From NCBI RefSeq assembly GCF_015714725.1, contig NZ_WBKM01000291.1:51782-115781 (forward strand): a stretch of 64,000 nucleotides of DNA, in the 5' to 3' direction. The position numbers and the translations under genes are program-made. Shown piece by piece: positions 10,151 to 21,500 of the stretch. The DNA is from Nostoc sp. WHI. GTDB lineage: Bacteria > Cyanobacteriota > Cyanobacteriia > Cyanobacteriales > Nostocaceae. The stretch's first letter is position 1. Each line of letters starts with the position of its first letter. The notes beneath the pieces are model-generated. The model made no database searches and was not told the DNA's origin. It saw only the letters and a program-made list of their open reading frames with translations.

Positions 10151-13100
10151 GGCGATTGGATCTCCTTTGCTTCAGGCTGGAGAGAAGACAGCTTGACACG
10201 ATGAGCATCTCGTGCAATGCGAGTCGGAACTACCACAGGCTTTTGAGTATTCTGTGCCTTAGCAATCTCTGGCGAGAGTGTGGCGATCGTGGGTAGCTCA
10301 AACAAGCGATGTAAGGGTAATTCCACCTGGAAGGCTCGGCGGATTTTAGAAATCACTTGCGTTGCTAGCAGAGAATGTCCACCCAATTCAAAGAAATTAT
10401 CGTGGATACCAACCTGCGATAAGCCCAGAACTTCAGCCCAAATTTTGGCTAAGGTTTCCTCAAGGGGATTTCGTGGCAGCGCTGCTTGATTGTCTGGCTC
10501 TAATAAGGGAATTTCAGGAACAGGCAAAGCACGACGATCAAGTTTACCGTTGGATGTCAGTGGCAAAGCATCTAAAAATACAATCGCTGATGGCACCATG
10601 TAATTGGGCAGCTTTTGCTTGAGAAAATCACGCAGATTATGAGGAAATTCGCGATCGCCAACAACATAAGCAACCAGTCGGCGATCGCTTGGTTGATCTT
10701 CTCGAACGATAACCACAGCCTCCTGTACGCCAGGTACTTGTTTGAGAAGAAAGGCAATTTCTCCTAACTCAATGCGGAAACCACGAATTTTCACTTGTTG
10801 ATCAATACGACCTAAGTATTCAATATCACCATTAGGTAAATAACGTGCTAAATCGCCTGTTTTATAAACTCTTGTAGGGTTGCTTCCAAAGGAATGATTA
10901 ATAAAACGTTCATTAGTCAATTCATGACGATTAAGATAGCCTTGTGCCACACCAGCACCACCAACGTAAATCTCCCCAGGTACACCAATTGGTACTAATT
11001 GTCTATTTTGGTCTAACAAATAAACCTGTAAGTCTGGAATGGGACGACCAATTAAACTTCTTGTGTGATCAAGATCAGCTTTAGTCAAAAGACGATAGGT
11101 AACGTGTACGGTAGTCTCTGTGATGCCGTACATATTGACTAATTGTGGTGCTTGATCGCCGTGACGGTCAAACCAAGGCTTTAAGCTATGAATTTCTAAT
11201 GCTTCGCCACCAAATATTACCAGACGCAAGGCAAGTGGCTTGGTGGTATGACTTGCTTGCTCTTCTGCACAAATCAATTGCCGAAATGCAGAGGGAGTTT
11301 GATTGAGAACTGTTACTTGCTCTTTATAAAGTAAGTTGTAAAAAGCATCTGGTGAGCGACTAATCCAGTAAGGAACTACTACAAGTCTTCCACCATAAAG
11401 AAGAGCGCCCCATATTTCCCACACGGAGAAATCAAAAGCATAGGAGTGAAATAATGTCCAAACATCTTGCTGATTAAAGTTAAACCATTCATCAGTTGTT
11501 GCAAATAAACGGACAGCATTTGAGTGATTCACCAAAACACCTTTGGGTTGACCCGTGGAGCCAGAAGTGTAGATGACGTAAGCTAAGTTTGAGCAATTTT
11601 GGTGATGCGCTGGCGGATTTTCTTTTGACTCTGAATTAGAAATTTCCTGCCAATCTGTATCTAGACAAATAACTTTAGAACTATGTTTTGGCAAGCGCGA
11701 GATTAGAGATTCTTGAGTTAACAAAATCGGAGGTTTAGCATCCTCAAGCATGAATGCTAAACGTTCTGTGGGATAGTCAGGGTCAAGGGGTAAATATGCT
11801 CCTCCAGCTTTGAGAATCCCTAAAAGTCCCACCACAATTTCTAGCGATCGCTCTACACAAATTCCCACCAAAGTATCTGCAATAACTCCCATTTTTTGCA
11901 GACGGTGAGCTAATTGATTAGCGTGCTGATTTAACTCTTGGTAAGTTAATTTTTGCTCTTCAAAAACTACTGCAATAGCATCTGGTGTTTTTTCTACTTG
12001 CTGCTCAAATAGTTGATGTAGACAAACATTCTGAGGAGAAGCTACTTGAGTTTGATTCCATTCCACCAATAGCTGATGTTTTTCTGCGGCTGTAAGCAAT
12101 GACAATTCCTGAAGACAAGCCTCTGGATGAGTTACCATGTCTGCAAGCAGAGTTTGTAAATGTCCCAACATCCGCGCGCTCGCTTGCGGCTCGAAACGGT
12201 GGCGATCGGAGAAAATATTTAACTTCAACTCTGCACCAGGTATCACTACCAAAGTTACAGGATAGTTTGTCTGTTCTACAATCTGAACTTTACTGATAGC
12301 TAATTCCCCCCTACCTTTGTGCATTTGGGGGTCTAAAGGGTAGTTTTCAAATACAACTATGCTCTCAAACAGAGGTGAACCGGGAGTAACTTCACTCCAC
12401 TGCTGGATTTCTACTAAGGGGGTATACTCGTATTGCCTAGCCTCAGCTTGTTGGCTTTGTAACTGCTGGAGCCAAGGTAAAAGAGATTGTGCTGATGCAA
12501 TCTTTACCCTCACTGGCAAGGTATTAATAAATAACCCTACCATCGTTTCCGAAGCGCTCAAACTTGTTGGTCTGCCGGAGACAGTTGTACCAAAAACTAC
12601 ATCTGTTTCACCACTATAACGACTGAGGAGTACAGCCCAAGCTCCTTGCACGATGGTACTCAGCGTTAATTGATGCTGACGAGCCAAAGCTTGCAGAGCG
12701 CTGGTTGTTGTTGTTGATAAGTTAATGTGTTGCTCGTTATGGGCAATCTCACTAACAGTATTCGTTCTATTAAAAACATTATCTATACTGAACGAAGTCG
12801 CAACTTGAAAACCTCTAAGAGTCTCTCGCCAAAAAGTCTCTGCGGTTGACAAAGACTGCTGCTGTAACCAAGCAATGTAATCTCGATAAGGTCGGGGTTT
12901 GGTTAAATGCAAAGTTTGATTTTGACAAGTTGCCTCATAAATGGCAAATACCTCATTCAATAGCAAAGATGTAGACCAGCCATCTAGCAGCAAATGGTGA
13001 TGACTCCAGATAAATTGATAGCTGGTTTTTGCCAGTTGAATCAGCGTCAAACGCATTAATGGAGCTTTCGATAGCTCAAAACCACGAATTTGCTCTGCTT

Positions 13101-13425
13101 GCAACAATTCCTGAATACCTTGTTGTTGTTCTTCGGCAGTCATGTACTGCCAATCATGCATCACTATTGGCAGTTGTACACGCCGTCCCACGACTTGTAA
13201 GGGATTTTTCAAATCTTCCCAAACAAAAGCTGTACGTAAGCAGGGATGTCGGTCTACTACTTGTTGCCAAGTTTGTTCAAAGGCTATCACATCCAAATTG
13301 CCCTGAAGAACCGCACTGACTTGTTCTACATATACTCCAGAAGCAGGTGCATAGAGGCTGTGAAACAGCATTCCCTGCTGCATAGGCGATAAATTATAAG
13401 CATCTTCAATATTTTTGGTACTCAT
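10147..13425 (-). CDS. NRPS module C-A-PCP, predicted threonine
   Basis: 1092-residue synthetase with condensation domain about 1-440 (HHLLLDGW), adenylation domain about 460-975 (YTSGSTGQPKG, FDFSVWEIW, YGITETTVHVTY, NGKLDRR) and carrier domain about 985-1055 (FFELGGHSLLATQ). There is no epimerase, so the residue stays L unless modified downstream. The ten specificity residues read by eye give D-F-W-N-I-G-M-V-H-K, which is the classical threonine code. It is coupled by a 4-base ATGA overlap to the following synthetase and separated from the upstream one by 126 bases containing a short tandem repeat. Confidence 0.95.
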   Translation of the reverse strand: MSTKNIEDAYNLSPMQQGMLFHSLYAPASGVYVEQVSAVLQGNLDVIAFEQTWQQVVDRHPCLRTAFVWEDLKNPLQVVGRRVQLPIVMHDWQYMTAEEQQQGIQELLQAEQIRGFELSKAPLMRLTLIQLAKTSYQFIWSHHHLLLDGWSTSLLLNEVFAIYEATCQNQTLHLTKPRPYRDYIAWLQQQSLSTAETFWRETLRGFQVATSFSIDNVFNRTNTVSEIAHNEQHINLSTTTTSALQALARQHQLTLSTIVQGAWAVLLSRYSGETDVVFGTTVSGRPTSLSASETMVGLFINTLPVRVKIASAQSLLPWLQQLQSQQAEARQYEYTPLVEIQQWSEVTPGSPLFESIVVFENYPLDPQMHKGRGELAISKVQIVEQTNYPVTLVVIPGAELKLNIFSDRHRFEPQASARMLGHLQTLLADMVTHPEACLQELSLLTAAEKHQLLVEWNQTQVASPQNVCLHQLFEQQVEKTPDAIAVVFEEQKLTYQELNQHANQLAHRLQKMGVIADTLVGICVERSLEIVVGLLGILKAGGAYLPLDPDYPTERLAFMLEDAKPPILLTQESLISRLPKHSSKVICLDTDWQEISNSESKENPPAHHQNCSNLAYVIYTSGSTGQPKGVLVNHSNAVRLFATTDEWFNFNQQDVWTLFHSYAFDFSVWEIWGALLYGGRLVVVPYWISRSPDAFYNLLYKEQVTVLNQTPSAFRQLICAEEQASHTTKPLALRLVIFGGEALEIHSLKPWFDRHGDQAPQLVNMYGITETTVHVTYRLLTKADLDHTRSLIGRPIPDLQVYLLDQNRQLVPIGVPGEIYVGGAGVAQGYLNRHELTNERFINHSFGSNPTRVYKTGDLARYLPNGDIEYLGRIDQQVKIRGFRIELGEIAFLLKQVPGVQEAVVIVREDQPSDRRLVAYVVGDREFPHNLRDFLKQKLPNYMVPSAIVFLDALPLTSNGKLDRRALPVPEIPLLEPDNQAALPRNPLEETLAKIWAEVLGLSQVGIHDNFFELGGHSLLATQVISKIRRAFQVELPLHRLFELPTIATLSPEIAKAQNTQKPVVVPTRIARDAHRVKLSSLQPEAKEIQSP

Positions 13426-13479
13426 TGCTATTCTTGATACAATATTTCATTAATTCGTAGCGAAATAAATTAGGTAAAA

Positions 13480-13520
13480 CTCTGCGTTACTTTGCGTTTC
13501 CTTTGCGTTACTTTGCGTTT
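13480..13520. repeat. Short tandem repeat, CTTTGCGTT type
   Basis: Four near-copies of a 9-10 base unit (CTTTGCGTT) in the gap between two NRPS genes. Related G-C-rich short repeats occur at 18289-18306, 18389-18416, 33143-33168 and 49552-49593, always between genes. They belong to a dispersed repeat class common in filamentous cyanobacteria; no function is visible. Confidence 0.75.
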
Positions 13521-13551
13521 AAAAACATTACGACTTTACACAAAGATGTAC

Positions 13552-16500
13552 TTAGGTAAATTCAACTTTTCCCAATGCCGCATCTAGTTCTTCTTGGCTT
13601 AAGTTTATCAAGGGGAAATCTGACGGTGTATAACCTCCAGCTTCCGAAGACTGACAGTGGATAATTAGCGATCGCAATTTTTCTACAAAACTCTGAGCTA
13701 AACTATTAATTGTTGAGCGTTTATACATTTGGGCGCTATACCTCCAAACCATCTGTAGCTGACCGTCTACAATCAATCCGTCAATTTCTAGTAAGTAAGG
13801 TCGATTGTCCTCCAGACTATAGGGAGAACCAGTTGATTCTTCAGCTAAACTAAACATTGATGTTGGTGAAAAACTCCCATCTATTTGTCCTAAATAGTTG
13901 AAACTGATTTCAGGTTGAGGTAATAACTGTAGTTGCTGGATAATTTCCGATTGTTCACTAAGATAACGTAGCAATCCATAGCTAATACCACGATTAGGAA
14001 TTAGCCGTAGTTGTTCTTTAACTGCCTGTAATGCTTCTCCTGGTGCAGCATGATTTTCTATTTCTAAAAACACTGGGAAAACTGACGTAAACCATCCGAC
14101 TGTGCGCGACAAATCTACATTATCAAAAAGTTCTTCTCGTCCATGTCCTTCCAAATGAATCAACAACGATAATTGACCAGTCAACTCAGCGAATGCTTGC
14201 ACTAATGCTGTCAACAATACATCGTTGATTTGAGTGCGGTAAGCTGCTGGCACATCTTGGAGTAAAGCTTGAGTTTCTGCAACACTGAGTGTTGTTGTCA
14301 CAGTAGAAGATAAAGCAACTGTGTTACTACCATCTGGATAATCTGTAACTAATTGAGGAATCTGCGGCGGTATTTGATGCAGCCAAAATTGTTGCTCTTG
14401 TTGTATTTGTTCTGACTGAGCGTACTTGAGTAATTTTTCCGCCCACTGCTTGAATGAAGTGGTTTTAGCTGGTAGAGCGATTGCTTGATTATCACAAAGT
14501 TGTTGATAAGCTGTTTGTAAATCCTCGATTAAAATTCGCCACGAAACACCATCCACAGCTAAATGATGAATCACAATCAATAAACGGCTAGGTTTTTGAT
14601 TCCCTAAATCGAACAAAGCTACCCGCATCAATGGGCTTTGGGAAAGATTAAGAGTAGCTTGTAATTGATTAGCAGCCTTTTCTAGGGCTACTTTTTGCTC
14701 GTCCTCCCCCAGCATTGATAAATCAATTTTGCACACGGGTAAATCTGCATTTGGCGTTACATTTATTTGCTTCCAGCCATTAATATCTGAAATAAATCGC
14801 AGACGTAAGGCATCGTGGTGAATCAATAAATATTGTACAGCCTGTTTTAATAATTCAAAGTTGACTGCTTGCCGCACTTCCAGCAAGATAGACTGATTCC
14901 AATGGTGGTGGTTTTGGCGATTCTGTTGAAAGAACCAGTGTTGAATTGGTGTTAAAGGTACAGTACCACTAACTATACCCTGTTCTGTTAAAACAGCTTG
15001 GCTAGTATCAACAACCGTTGCTAGTTCAGCAATTGTTTGGTATTGAAATAATTGTTTTGGTGTCAATCGTAAACCTTGTTTGTTTGCTTTTGCGATCGCT
15101 TGAATGCTAAGAATTGAATCACCGCCTAATTCAAAGAAATTATCATAAATGCCTACCTGTTTCACACCCAGTACTTCAGACCAGATTTGCACTAAGGCTG
15201 CTTCTACCGCATTTTGTGCAGCCACAAAAGTTGCTTCTAACTCTGGTTTAAGATTGTCTAGAATTGGTAGCGAATGCCGATCTAATTTACCGTTGGGAGT
15301 TACAGGTAAAGCATCCAAAATCACAAAAGCCGATGGAACCATGTAATTAGGCAATTTCTCTTGCACAAACTGGCGGAGTTCGCTAACAGATATTGATTCC
15401 CCAGCAAACACAATATAAGAAACTAGCCGTTTATTACCTAATTCATCCTCTCGCGCAATTACCAAAGCTTCTTGTACTGCTGGATGATGACTTATGACTG
15501 CCTCTACCTCTTGTAATTCGATTCGGAAGCCACGAATTTTAACTTGATGGTCAATCCTTCCGAGATACTCAATGTCTCCATTGGGTAAATAACGGGCTAA
15601 ATCCCCAGTTTTATATAACCTTTCTCCTGGTTGATGACTAAAGGGATGAGCAATAAATTTTTCTGTTGTTAATTGTGGATGATTCAAATAACCTCTAGCT
15701 AAACCAACACCACCAATATGCAATTCTCCTGGCACACCAATTGGTACTGGTTGTAAGTGCGAATCTAAAATATATGTTTGATAACCGGAAATAGCTTTGC
15801 CAATGGGTACTTCAGCCCCATCGTTGAATGTTGATAGGTCACAAATTGTAGCGACAACTGTTGTTTCAGTGGGGCCATAGCTATTTACCAATCGTACTTT
15901 TTGCGGATTTACTCGCTGATTCCAACTAACAATTTGCGTTGCTAAAACTTTTTCTCCACCAATAATTACTAATCGCACTGTTTCTGGTAAAGCTAAATTC
16001 AGGGTTGATAATCCAGAACTGAGTTGATGCCAGAATGCTGTTGGTAAGTCTAATACTGAAACTGACTGCTGATGACATTTTTCGAGAAATTCAGGTATCG
16101 AACCGAGCATTTCATCAGTACGAATGACTAAGGTTGCACCTGTTACCAAACAAGGAAAGATTTCTTCTACTGCTGCGTCAAAGCTAATTGAAGCAAATTG
16201 TAGGATGCGTTGGCTAGCTTTTAATTCATATTGCTCAATTGCCGTTTGCGTAAAGTTGACCAAAGACCTGTGTTCGATCATCACGCCTTTGGGCGCTCCT
16301 GTAGAGCCAGAAGTATAAATCACATAAGCTAGATTTTCTGATCTAGTCTGGTTAACAAGATTACTGTGATCTGCTGTCAGCAATTGCTTGTCTAAACAGA
16401 TGATTTCTGCTTTGGGGTTTGGTAATTTTGCTAGTAGTTGGGTTTGGGTGACAATCACTGATACTTGGGCATCTTGTAACATGAATGCCAAACGTTCTTG

Positions 16501-18273
16501 GGGATAAGCTGGATCTAATGGTAAATATGAGCCTCCCGCCTTCAGGATGCCTAAGATCCCAACTATCATTTCTGGGGAACGTTCTATGCACAGTCCCACC
16601 AATACTTCTGCCCCTACTCCCAACTTTTGTAAATCGTATGCTAGTTGATTGGCTCGATTATTCAGTTCCCGATAAGTTAGTTCTGCTTTTTCCCAGATTA
16701 TTGCGATCGCATCTGGTGTTCTTTCTACCTGTCCTTTTATTAGCTCATGGACACAACAATCATGCTTTATATTCGATTCTATCTCATAATAATTCCATTC
16801 CTCAAAAATTTGATGCTGCTCTGCAAAGGTCAGTAAAGGTAGTTCTCCAACTCTCTGCTGCGGATTTTCTACTACACCTGTGAGTAAGGTTTGCCAATGT
16901 CCCAACATTCTAGTTATGGTGTCAGCATCAAAGCAATCAGCGTTGTACTCAAAGACAACATTGAGACATCCAGCAGCTTCAACTACAATCAAAGTCAAAT
17001 CAAATACTGCTGTTCCGTTATCAATTGTTAATGGACTGACGGTTAAGCCTGGAAGCTCTAAGTTAGGGATTGGCGAATTTTGCAAGATAAACATCACCTG
17101 AAATAATGGTGATTGGCTTAAATTTCGCTCTGGTTGGAGTTCCTCTACCAACTTTTCAAAGGGTAAGTCTTGATGAGCATAGGCATTAAGAGTTACTTCT
17201 TGGACTCGCTTGAGTAATTCTTGAAAGCTGGGATTACCTGATAAGTCAGTGCGTAGTATAAGCGTGTTGATAAATAAACCAATAAGTCCTTCAAGTTCGG
17301 CTCGATTACGATTAGCAATGGGTGAACCTACTAAAATATCTGCAATACCAGTGTAGCGGTAAAGGAGAATTTTAAATGCTGTCAGTAGAGTCATATATAA
17401 TGTGACTCCTTGTTGCTGGCTGAGGGTTTTTAATGCCTGAGTCAGTGCAGACGACAACTGTAAAGACTGGGTTGCACCCCGAATGTGATCTACCTGGGAA
17501 TGTCGGCGATTGGTAGGTAATTCTAAAACTGGTAAAGTACCGTTCAACTGCTGTTTCCAGTAGGCAAGCTGAGTTTCTAAAATGTTGCCTTGTAACCGTT
17601 GGTGCTGCCAATCTGCAAAGTCAGCGTACTGAATCGGTAGTTTTGGTAAGGGTGATGGTTTTTCAGCACAGAAGGCTGCATACAATGCTTTCAGTTCTCG
17701 GATAAATACTCCCATAGACCAGCCATCACAAACAATATGATGGGCTGTGAATAGTAATATATGTTGTTCTTGAGAGAGATGTATAAGTTTAATTTTATAT
17801 AAGGTTTCTTCAGCTAAATCGAAGGGTTGTTGAGCTTCTTTAGTTGCTAATTGTAGGGCTTGAGGTTGGCGATCGCTTTGGGACAGGTGACTGAAGTCTA
17901 TAATTGGTAAAGTGAAGGATTCTCTTGGGTTAATAACTTGAATTGGTCGCCCTTCTACCGTCACAAATCTACTCCGTAAGACTTCGTGACGTTGCAAAAT
18001 TTCTTGAAAACTCTTTTCTAAGGCTGCGAAATTTAGAAGACCTGTAAGGCGAAAGCAATTGATTTCGTTATAGAAGGGAATATCAGGTTGTAATTGATGG
18101 AGAACCCACAGCCTTTCTTGACTATAAGATAAAGGTAGATAATCCAAGTTTTTTCTTGGAGGAATACTTAGTTGTAAATTGGATGGGTTGATGCCTTTTT
18201 GTTGTAGGCGTAGCTCTAATAGTAACCGTTGTTCGGGGGAGAGGTAGGCTATTCTTTGGGCTATTTCATTCAT
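13552..18273 (-). CDS. NRPS module C-A-PCP-E
   Basis: 1573-residue synthetase. The first about 45 residues (LSPEQRLLLELRLQQKG) look like an N-terminal docking helix, fitting reception of a chain from the upstream PKS. Then condensation domain about 45-480 (HHIVCDGWSMG), adenylation domain about 500-1010 (YTSGSTGAPKG, SYGPTETTVVATI, NGKLDRH), carrier domain about 1020-1095 (FFELGGDSILSIQ) and epimerization domain about 1105-1560 (HHLAVDGVSW, EGHGREEL). It should add one D residue. Specificity residues read about D-A-E-D-I-G-S-V-V-K, resembling the lysine code of bacitracin synthetase (DAESIGSVCK) at most positions, so a basic residue is a guess only. Confidence 0.96.
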   Translation of the reverse strand: MNEIAQRIAYLSPEQRLLLELRLQQKGINPSNLQLSIPPRKNLDYLPLSYSQERLWVLHQLQPDIPFYNEINCFRLTGLLNFAALEKSFQEILQRHEVLRSRFVTVEGRPIQVINPRESFTLPIIDFSHLSQSDRQPQALQLATKEAQQPFDLAEETLYKIKLIHLSQEQHILLFTAHHIVCDGWSMGVFIRELKALYAAFCAEKPSPLPKLPIQYADFADWQHQRLQGNILETQLAYWKQQLNGTLPVLELPTNRRHSQVDHIRGATQSLQLSSALTQALKTLSQQQGVTLYMTLLTAFKILLYRYTGIADILVGSPIANRNRAELEGLIGLFINTLILRTDLSGNPSFQELLKRVQEVTLNAYAHQDLPFEKLVEELQPERNLSQSPLFQVMFILQNSPIPNLELPGLTVSPLTIDNGTAVFDLTLIVVEAAGCLNVVFEYNADCFDADTITRMLGHWQTLLTGVVENPQQRVGELPLLTFAEQHQIFEEWNYYEIESNIKHDCCVHELIKGQVERTPDAIAIIWEKAELTYRELNNRANQLAYDLQKLGVGAEVLVGLCIERSPEMIVGILGILKAGGSYLPLDPAYPQERLAFMLQDAQVSVIVTQTQLLAKLPNPKAEIICLDKQLLTADHSNLVNQTRSENLAYVIYTSGSTGAPKGVMIEHRSLVNFTQTAIEQYELKASQRILQFASISFDAAVEEIFPCLVTGATLVIRTDEMLGSIPEFLEKCHQQSVSVLDLPTAFWHQLSSGLSTLNLALPETVRLVIIGGEKVLATQIVSWNQRVNPQKVRLVNSYGPTETTVVATICDLSTFNDGAEVPIGKAISGYQTYILDSHLQPVPIGVPGELHIGGVGLARGYLNHPQLTTEKFIAHPFSHQPGERLYKTGDLARYLPNGDIEYLGRIDHQVKIRGFRIELQEVEAVISHHPAVQEALVIAREDELGNKRLVSYIVFAGESISVSELRQFVQEKLPNYMVPSAFVILDALPVTPNGKLDRHSLPILDNLKPELEATFVAAQNAVEAALVQIWSEVLGVKQVGIYDNFFELGGDSILSIQAIAKANKQGLRLTPKQLFQYQTIAELATVVDTSQAVLTEQGIVSGTVPLTPIQHWFFQQNRQNHHHWNQSILLEVRQAVNFELLKQAVQYLLIHHDALRLRFISDINGWKQINVTPNADLPVCKIDLSMLGEDEQKVALEKAANQLQATLNLSQSPLMRVALFDLGNQKPSRLLIVIHHLAVDGVSWRILIEDLQTAYQQLCDNQAIALPAKTTSFKQWAEKLLKYAQSEQIQQEQQFWLHQIPPQIPQLVTDYPDGSNTVALSSTVTTTLSVAETQALLQDVPAAYRTQINDVLLTALVQAFAELTGQLSLLIHLEGHGREELFDNVDLSRTVGWFTSVFPVFLEIENHAAPGEALQAVKEQLRLIPNRGISYGLLRYLSEQSEIIQQLQLLPQPEISFNYLGQIDGSFSPTSMFSLAEESTGSPYSLEDNRPYLLEIDGLIVDGQLQMVWRYSAQMYKRSTINSLAQSFVEKLRSLIIHCQSSEAGGYTPSDFPLINLSQEELDAALGKVEFT

Positions 18274-18288
18274 AGTTTAATAAAGTCT

Positions 18289-18416
18289 CACGCAAAGGCG
18301 CAAATAAAGAGTAGAAAATATATAGCAATCCTGAATTATTTGTGAAATTCTCTGTTTCGGCGTTGCATAGTTGCGGGATGATTTTTCTCACGCAGAGGCG
18401 CAGAGACGCAGAGAGG
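18289..18416. repeat. Two copies of GCAGAGGCGCAGAG-type repeat between genes
   Basis: The 251-base gap between the PKS and the next NRPS holds a short copy at 18289-18306 (CACGCAAAGGCGCAAATA) and a longer one at 18389-18416 built from CACGCAGAGGCGCAGAG-like units. They are related to the inverse of the CTTTGCG repeats elsewhere in the window. I see no gene and no convincing promoter in the gap. Confidence 0.65.
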
Positions 18417-18524
18417 ATAAGGAGTAATATTTCATCCCTTGATTCAGCAACGGCTCTGTTTCTTCTCTTGGCGACTTGGCGGTTCGATTGTTTTCACAAC
18501 TCAAATAGGATTCCTATACAAGTT

Positions 18525-21500
18525 TTATTTTAGGTTTGATGCTTCTGTCAGTTGTTTTTGAATTTCAGTAATTGAGAGATTTTCAATTTCGGCTAATAAG
18601 TTTTCTAAAAGTTTACTGTCGTCAAATGAAGATTGGCGATCGCTAATGATTTTGGCTAATTCTGCTATCGTTGGAGCTTCAGATAGTAGAGTCCTTAAGG
18701 TTAGTTCCACTGAAAATTTTTCTCGCAATCGAGAAAGGATTTGCACTGCTAATAATGAATGTCCGCCTAGTTCAAAAAAATTATCATTGCCACTTATCTG
18801 TTCAATACCTAAAAGTTCTTGCCAAATGTCAGCAATTTGTTGTTCTATTTCATTTTCTGGAGCTAGATAATTTTCCCTTTCTCTGGTAATTTTGTAGTTC
18901 GATTCAGATGGGTTACATTGTGCTATTTCTTCGAGTAGTAATGCCTTACTTGAGAATTTTGCTTGTAAATCTTGAGTTGAAACTACAATTTGAGAAGTTT
19001 TAATACCAAGAATACGACTAAATACATTTACACCTTCAGCAGATATAATACCTTGTTTTAGACGTTCTTGTAACTGCTGTTTAATTTTATGAGGTACAGC
19101 AGGATTAATTGCCATACCAATATCTTGCCAGACATCCCAGTTAATTGCTACTGTATGTAATCCAGTTTTATTAGTATTCTGGTGAGCAAAAGTATCCAAA
19201 AATGTGTTAGCTGCACAATAATCTACTTGTCCAAATTCACCTAAAATTGCACTAAGTGATGAACAAAGAACCAAGAAATCTAAATTAATATCTTGATTTT
19301 TAAGTACTTCGGCAAGTACTAATGTTCCTTGGACTTTTGGAGCCAATATCTTAGCAGCAATTTCTGGTGTTTTCAGTTGGATCATCCCACCTCCAGCAAT
19401 TCCAGCCGCATGAATCACGCCGTTAAGTTGACCGAATTTTTCTAATGTTTCTGCGATCGCTTGTTGCATTTGTGTCAAATTGGTAACATCTGCACTGATC
19501 ACTTGCACTTCTGCGCCTAATTTCTCTAGCGCCTGCACCTTTTGAATTTTGAGACTGGTAGGATCTTTTTCATCATTGGTAGATAGCCATTCTGACCATT
19601 GTTGTCTTGAAGGTAAACCAGAACGTCCAACTAAAATTAATCTAGCTTGTACAGTTTTGGCGAGGTATTCTGCTATTACTAAACCAATACTTCCTAAACC
19701 ACCCGTAATTAGATAAACTCCTTTTTCCTTTAACGGCGTGTGCTCATTAGTAGCTTCCAAACGAACTGGATCGAAGTTTTGCAACCATCGATGTTTACCT
19801 CGGTAGGCAACTACAGAATCGGAGGAATTTACCTTGAGTTCTAATATAAGTTGTTCTATTAACTGCTGGCGTTCTTGTTCTGATGAGGGAATGACAATAT
19901 CAACACTACGACAAATAATGTTGGGGTACTCTTGTGGAATCACCTGACAACAACCCGATATGGTTGCCTTTTGTGGGCTTAATTGTTCTGCACCCGTAAT
20001 GTCGTAGATATTGTTACTTACAACAGTGATTTGGATGGAATTTATGAGGTTGTGATTGCCAATTGCTTGAGCTAAGAATAGCAAACTATAAAAGCCTAAA
20101 TATTGACTGGTTTCATAGTCAGTTTGGAGATTTTGCGTCAAACTCCATAAATGCGCGATGCCTGCGGCGGTAAACAACGCATTCGGCACTTTACCCAACA
20201 CTTTTAATTCTTGAAGTAAAGTGTCATAATCCTGGGAATGCCGAGGATTGATCATATAATTGCGATCAGAAAGTTTTGTAAACTCCTCTCCTGGGATAAC
20301 GGTAATCACATCATCATTAGCTTGTGTTAGCCGTTGCTCGATTTGTTTCCCGACCCCACAGCGATCGCTAAAAATTAGCCAACAAGATTTTTCCTCAGCC
20401 CGATTTTGCAGTGCAATAGTTTGTTTCCAACTTGGGATGTAAAACCAATCAGCAATATCAGGTTTTTTGGTGTTTGAAATAGCACTTTTGTTGCCTTTAC
20501 CTTGCTGCTTTGGTGATTCAATCCAGTAACGTTGGCGCTCAAATGGATAAGTTGGTAAAGGGATGCGATAGGGTTTTTCTTCAGCATAAAAGCTAGACCA
20601 ATCTATCTGCACTCCTGCTAGCCAAAGTTGTCCCAAAGTGTTCAATAAAAACTCTACATCTGACTGGGATTCTTGGGGATGGCGGCTAGAACCAAACACA
20701 ACCTGCTGCTCTACAGAATGTTGTTTTACTAACGTGCTTAAAGTGCGATTGGGGCCAACTTCTAACCAAATTTTTGCTGCATCTTTAAGTAGTTCTTGCA
20801 CTCCATCATTAAACTGTACAGTTTGCCATAAATGTCTTGCCCAGTAGTTAGGATTTGTGGCTTCTGTTGCAGTAATCCATGTGCCTGTGACATTGGAAAT
20901 AAAAGGAATTTCAGGAGATTTTAGATTAACTTTTCTCACTTGCTCTGTGAATTCTTCAATGATGGGGTTCATCATCTGAGAATGAAAAGCATGGGAAGTA
21001 TGCAACAAACGGCAGACAATTCCTTGGGAATTTAAATGATTTTGCAAGTTAGCGATCGCTTCTGTTGTACCTGATACTACAGATAAACTAGGAGCGTTAC
21101 TTGCTGCTAAGGAAAATTCTGGATTTAAAAGAAGTTGAACATCGGCTGCGGGTAACGAAACAGCTAACATTGCCCCCTTTGGTAATTGCTGCATCAATTG
21201 CCCACGTTTGGCGACTAATATTAAAGCTTCTTTGAGGGAAAAAACACCTGCTAAACAAGCAGCGACATATTCCCCAATACTGTGACCAATTGCAGCTTGC
21301 GGCTCTACTCCCCAACTCATCCACAACTGAGCTAAAGCATACTCAATTACAAATAATGCAGGTTGAGCAATTTCTGTTTGTTGCAGTTTTTGTGTAGCTT
21401 CTTCTGTTTGTTCGACATCAGGATATAAGATGTGACGTAAATCTAATTTCAACAAAGGTTTGAGGAACTCTGCACAATAATCAACTTGCTCTCGAAATCC

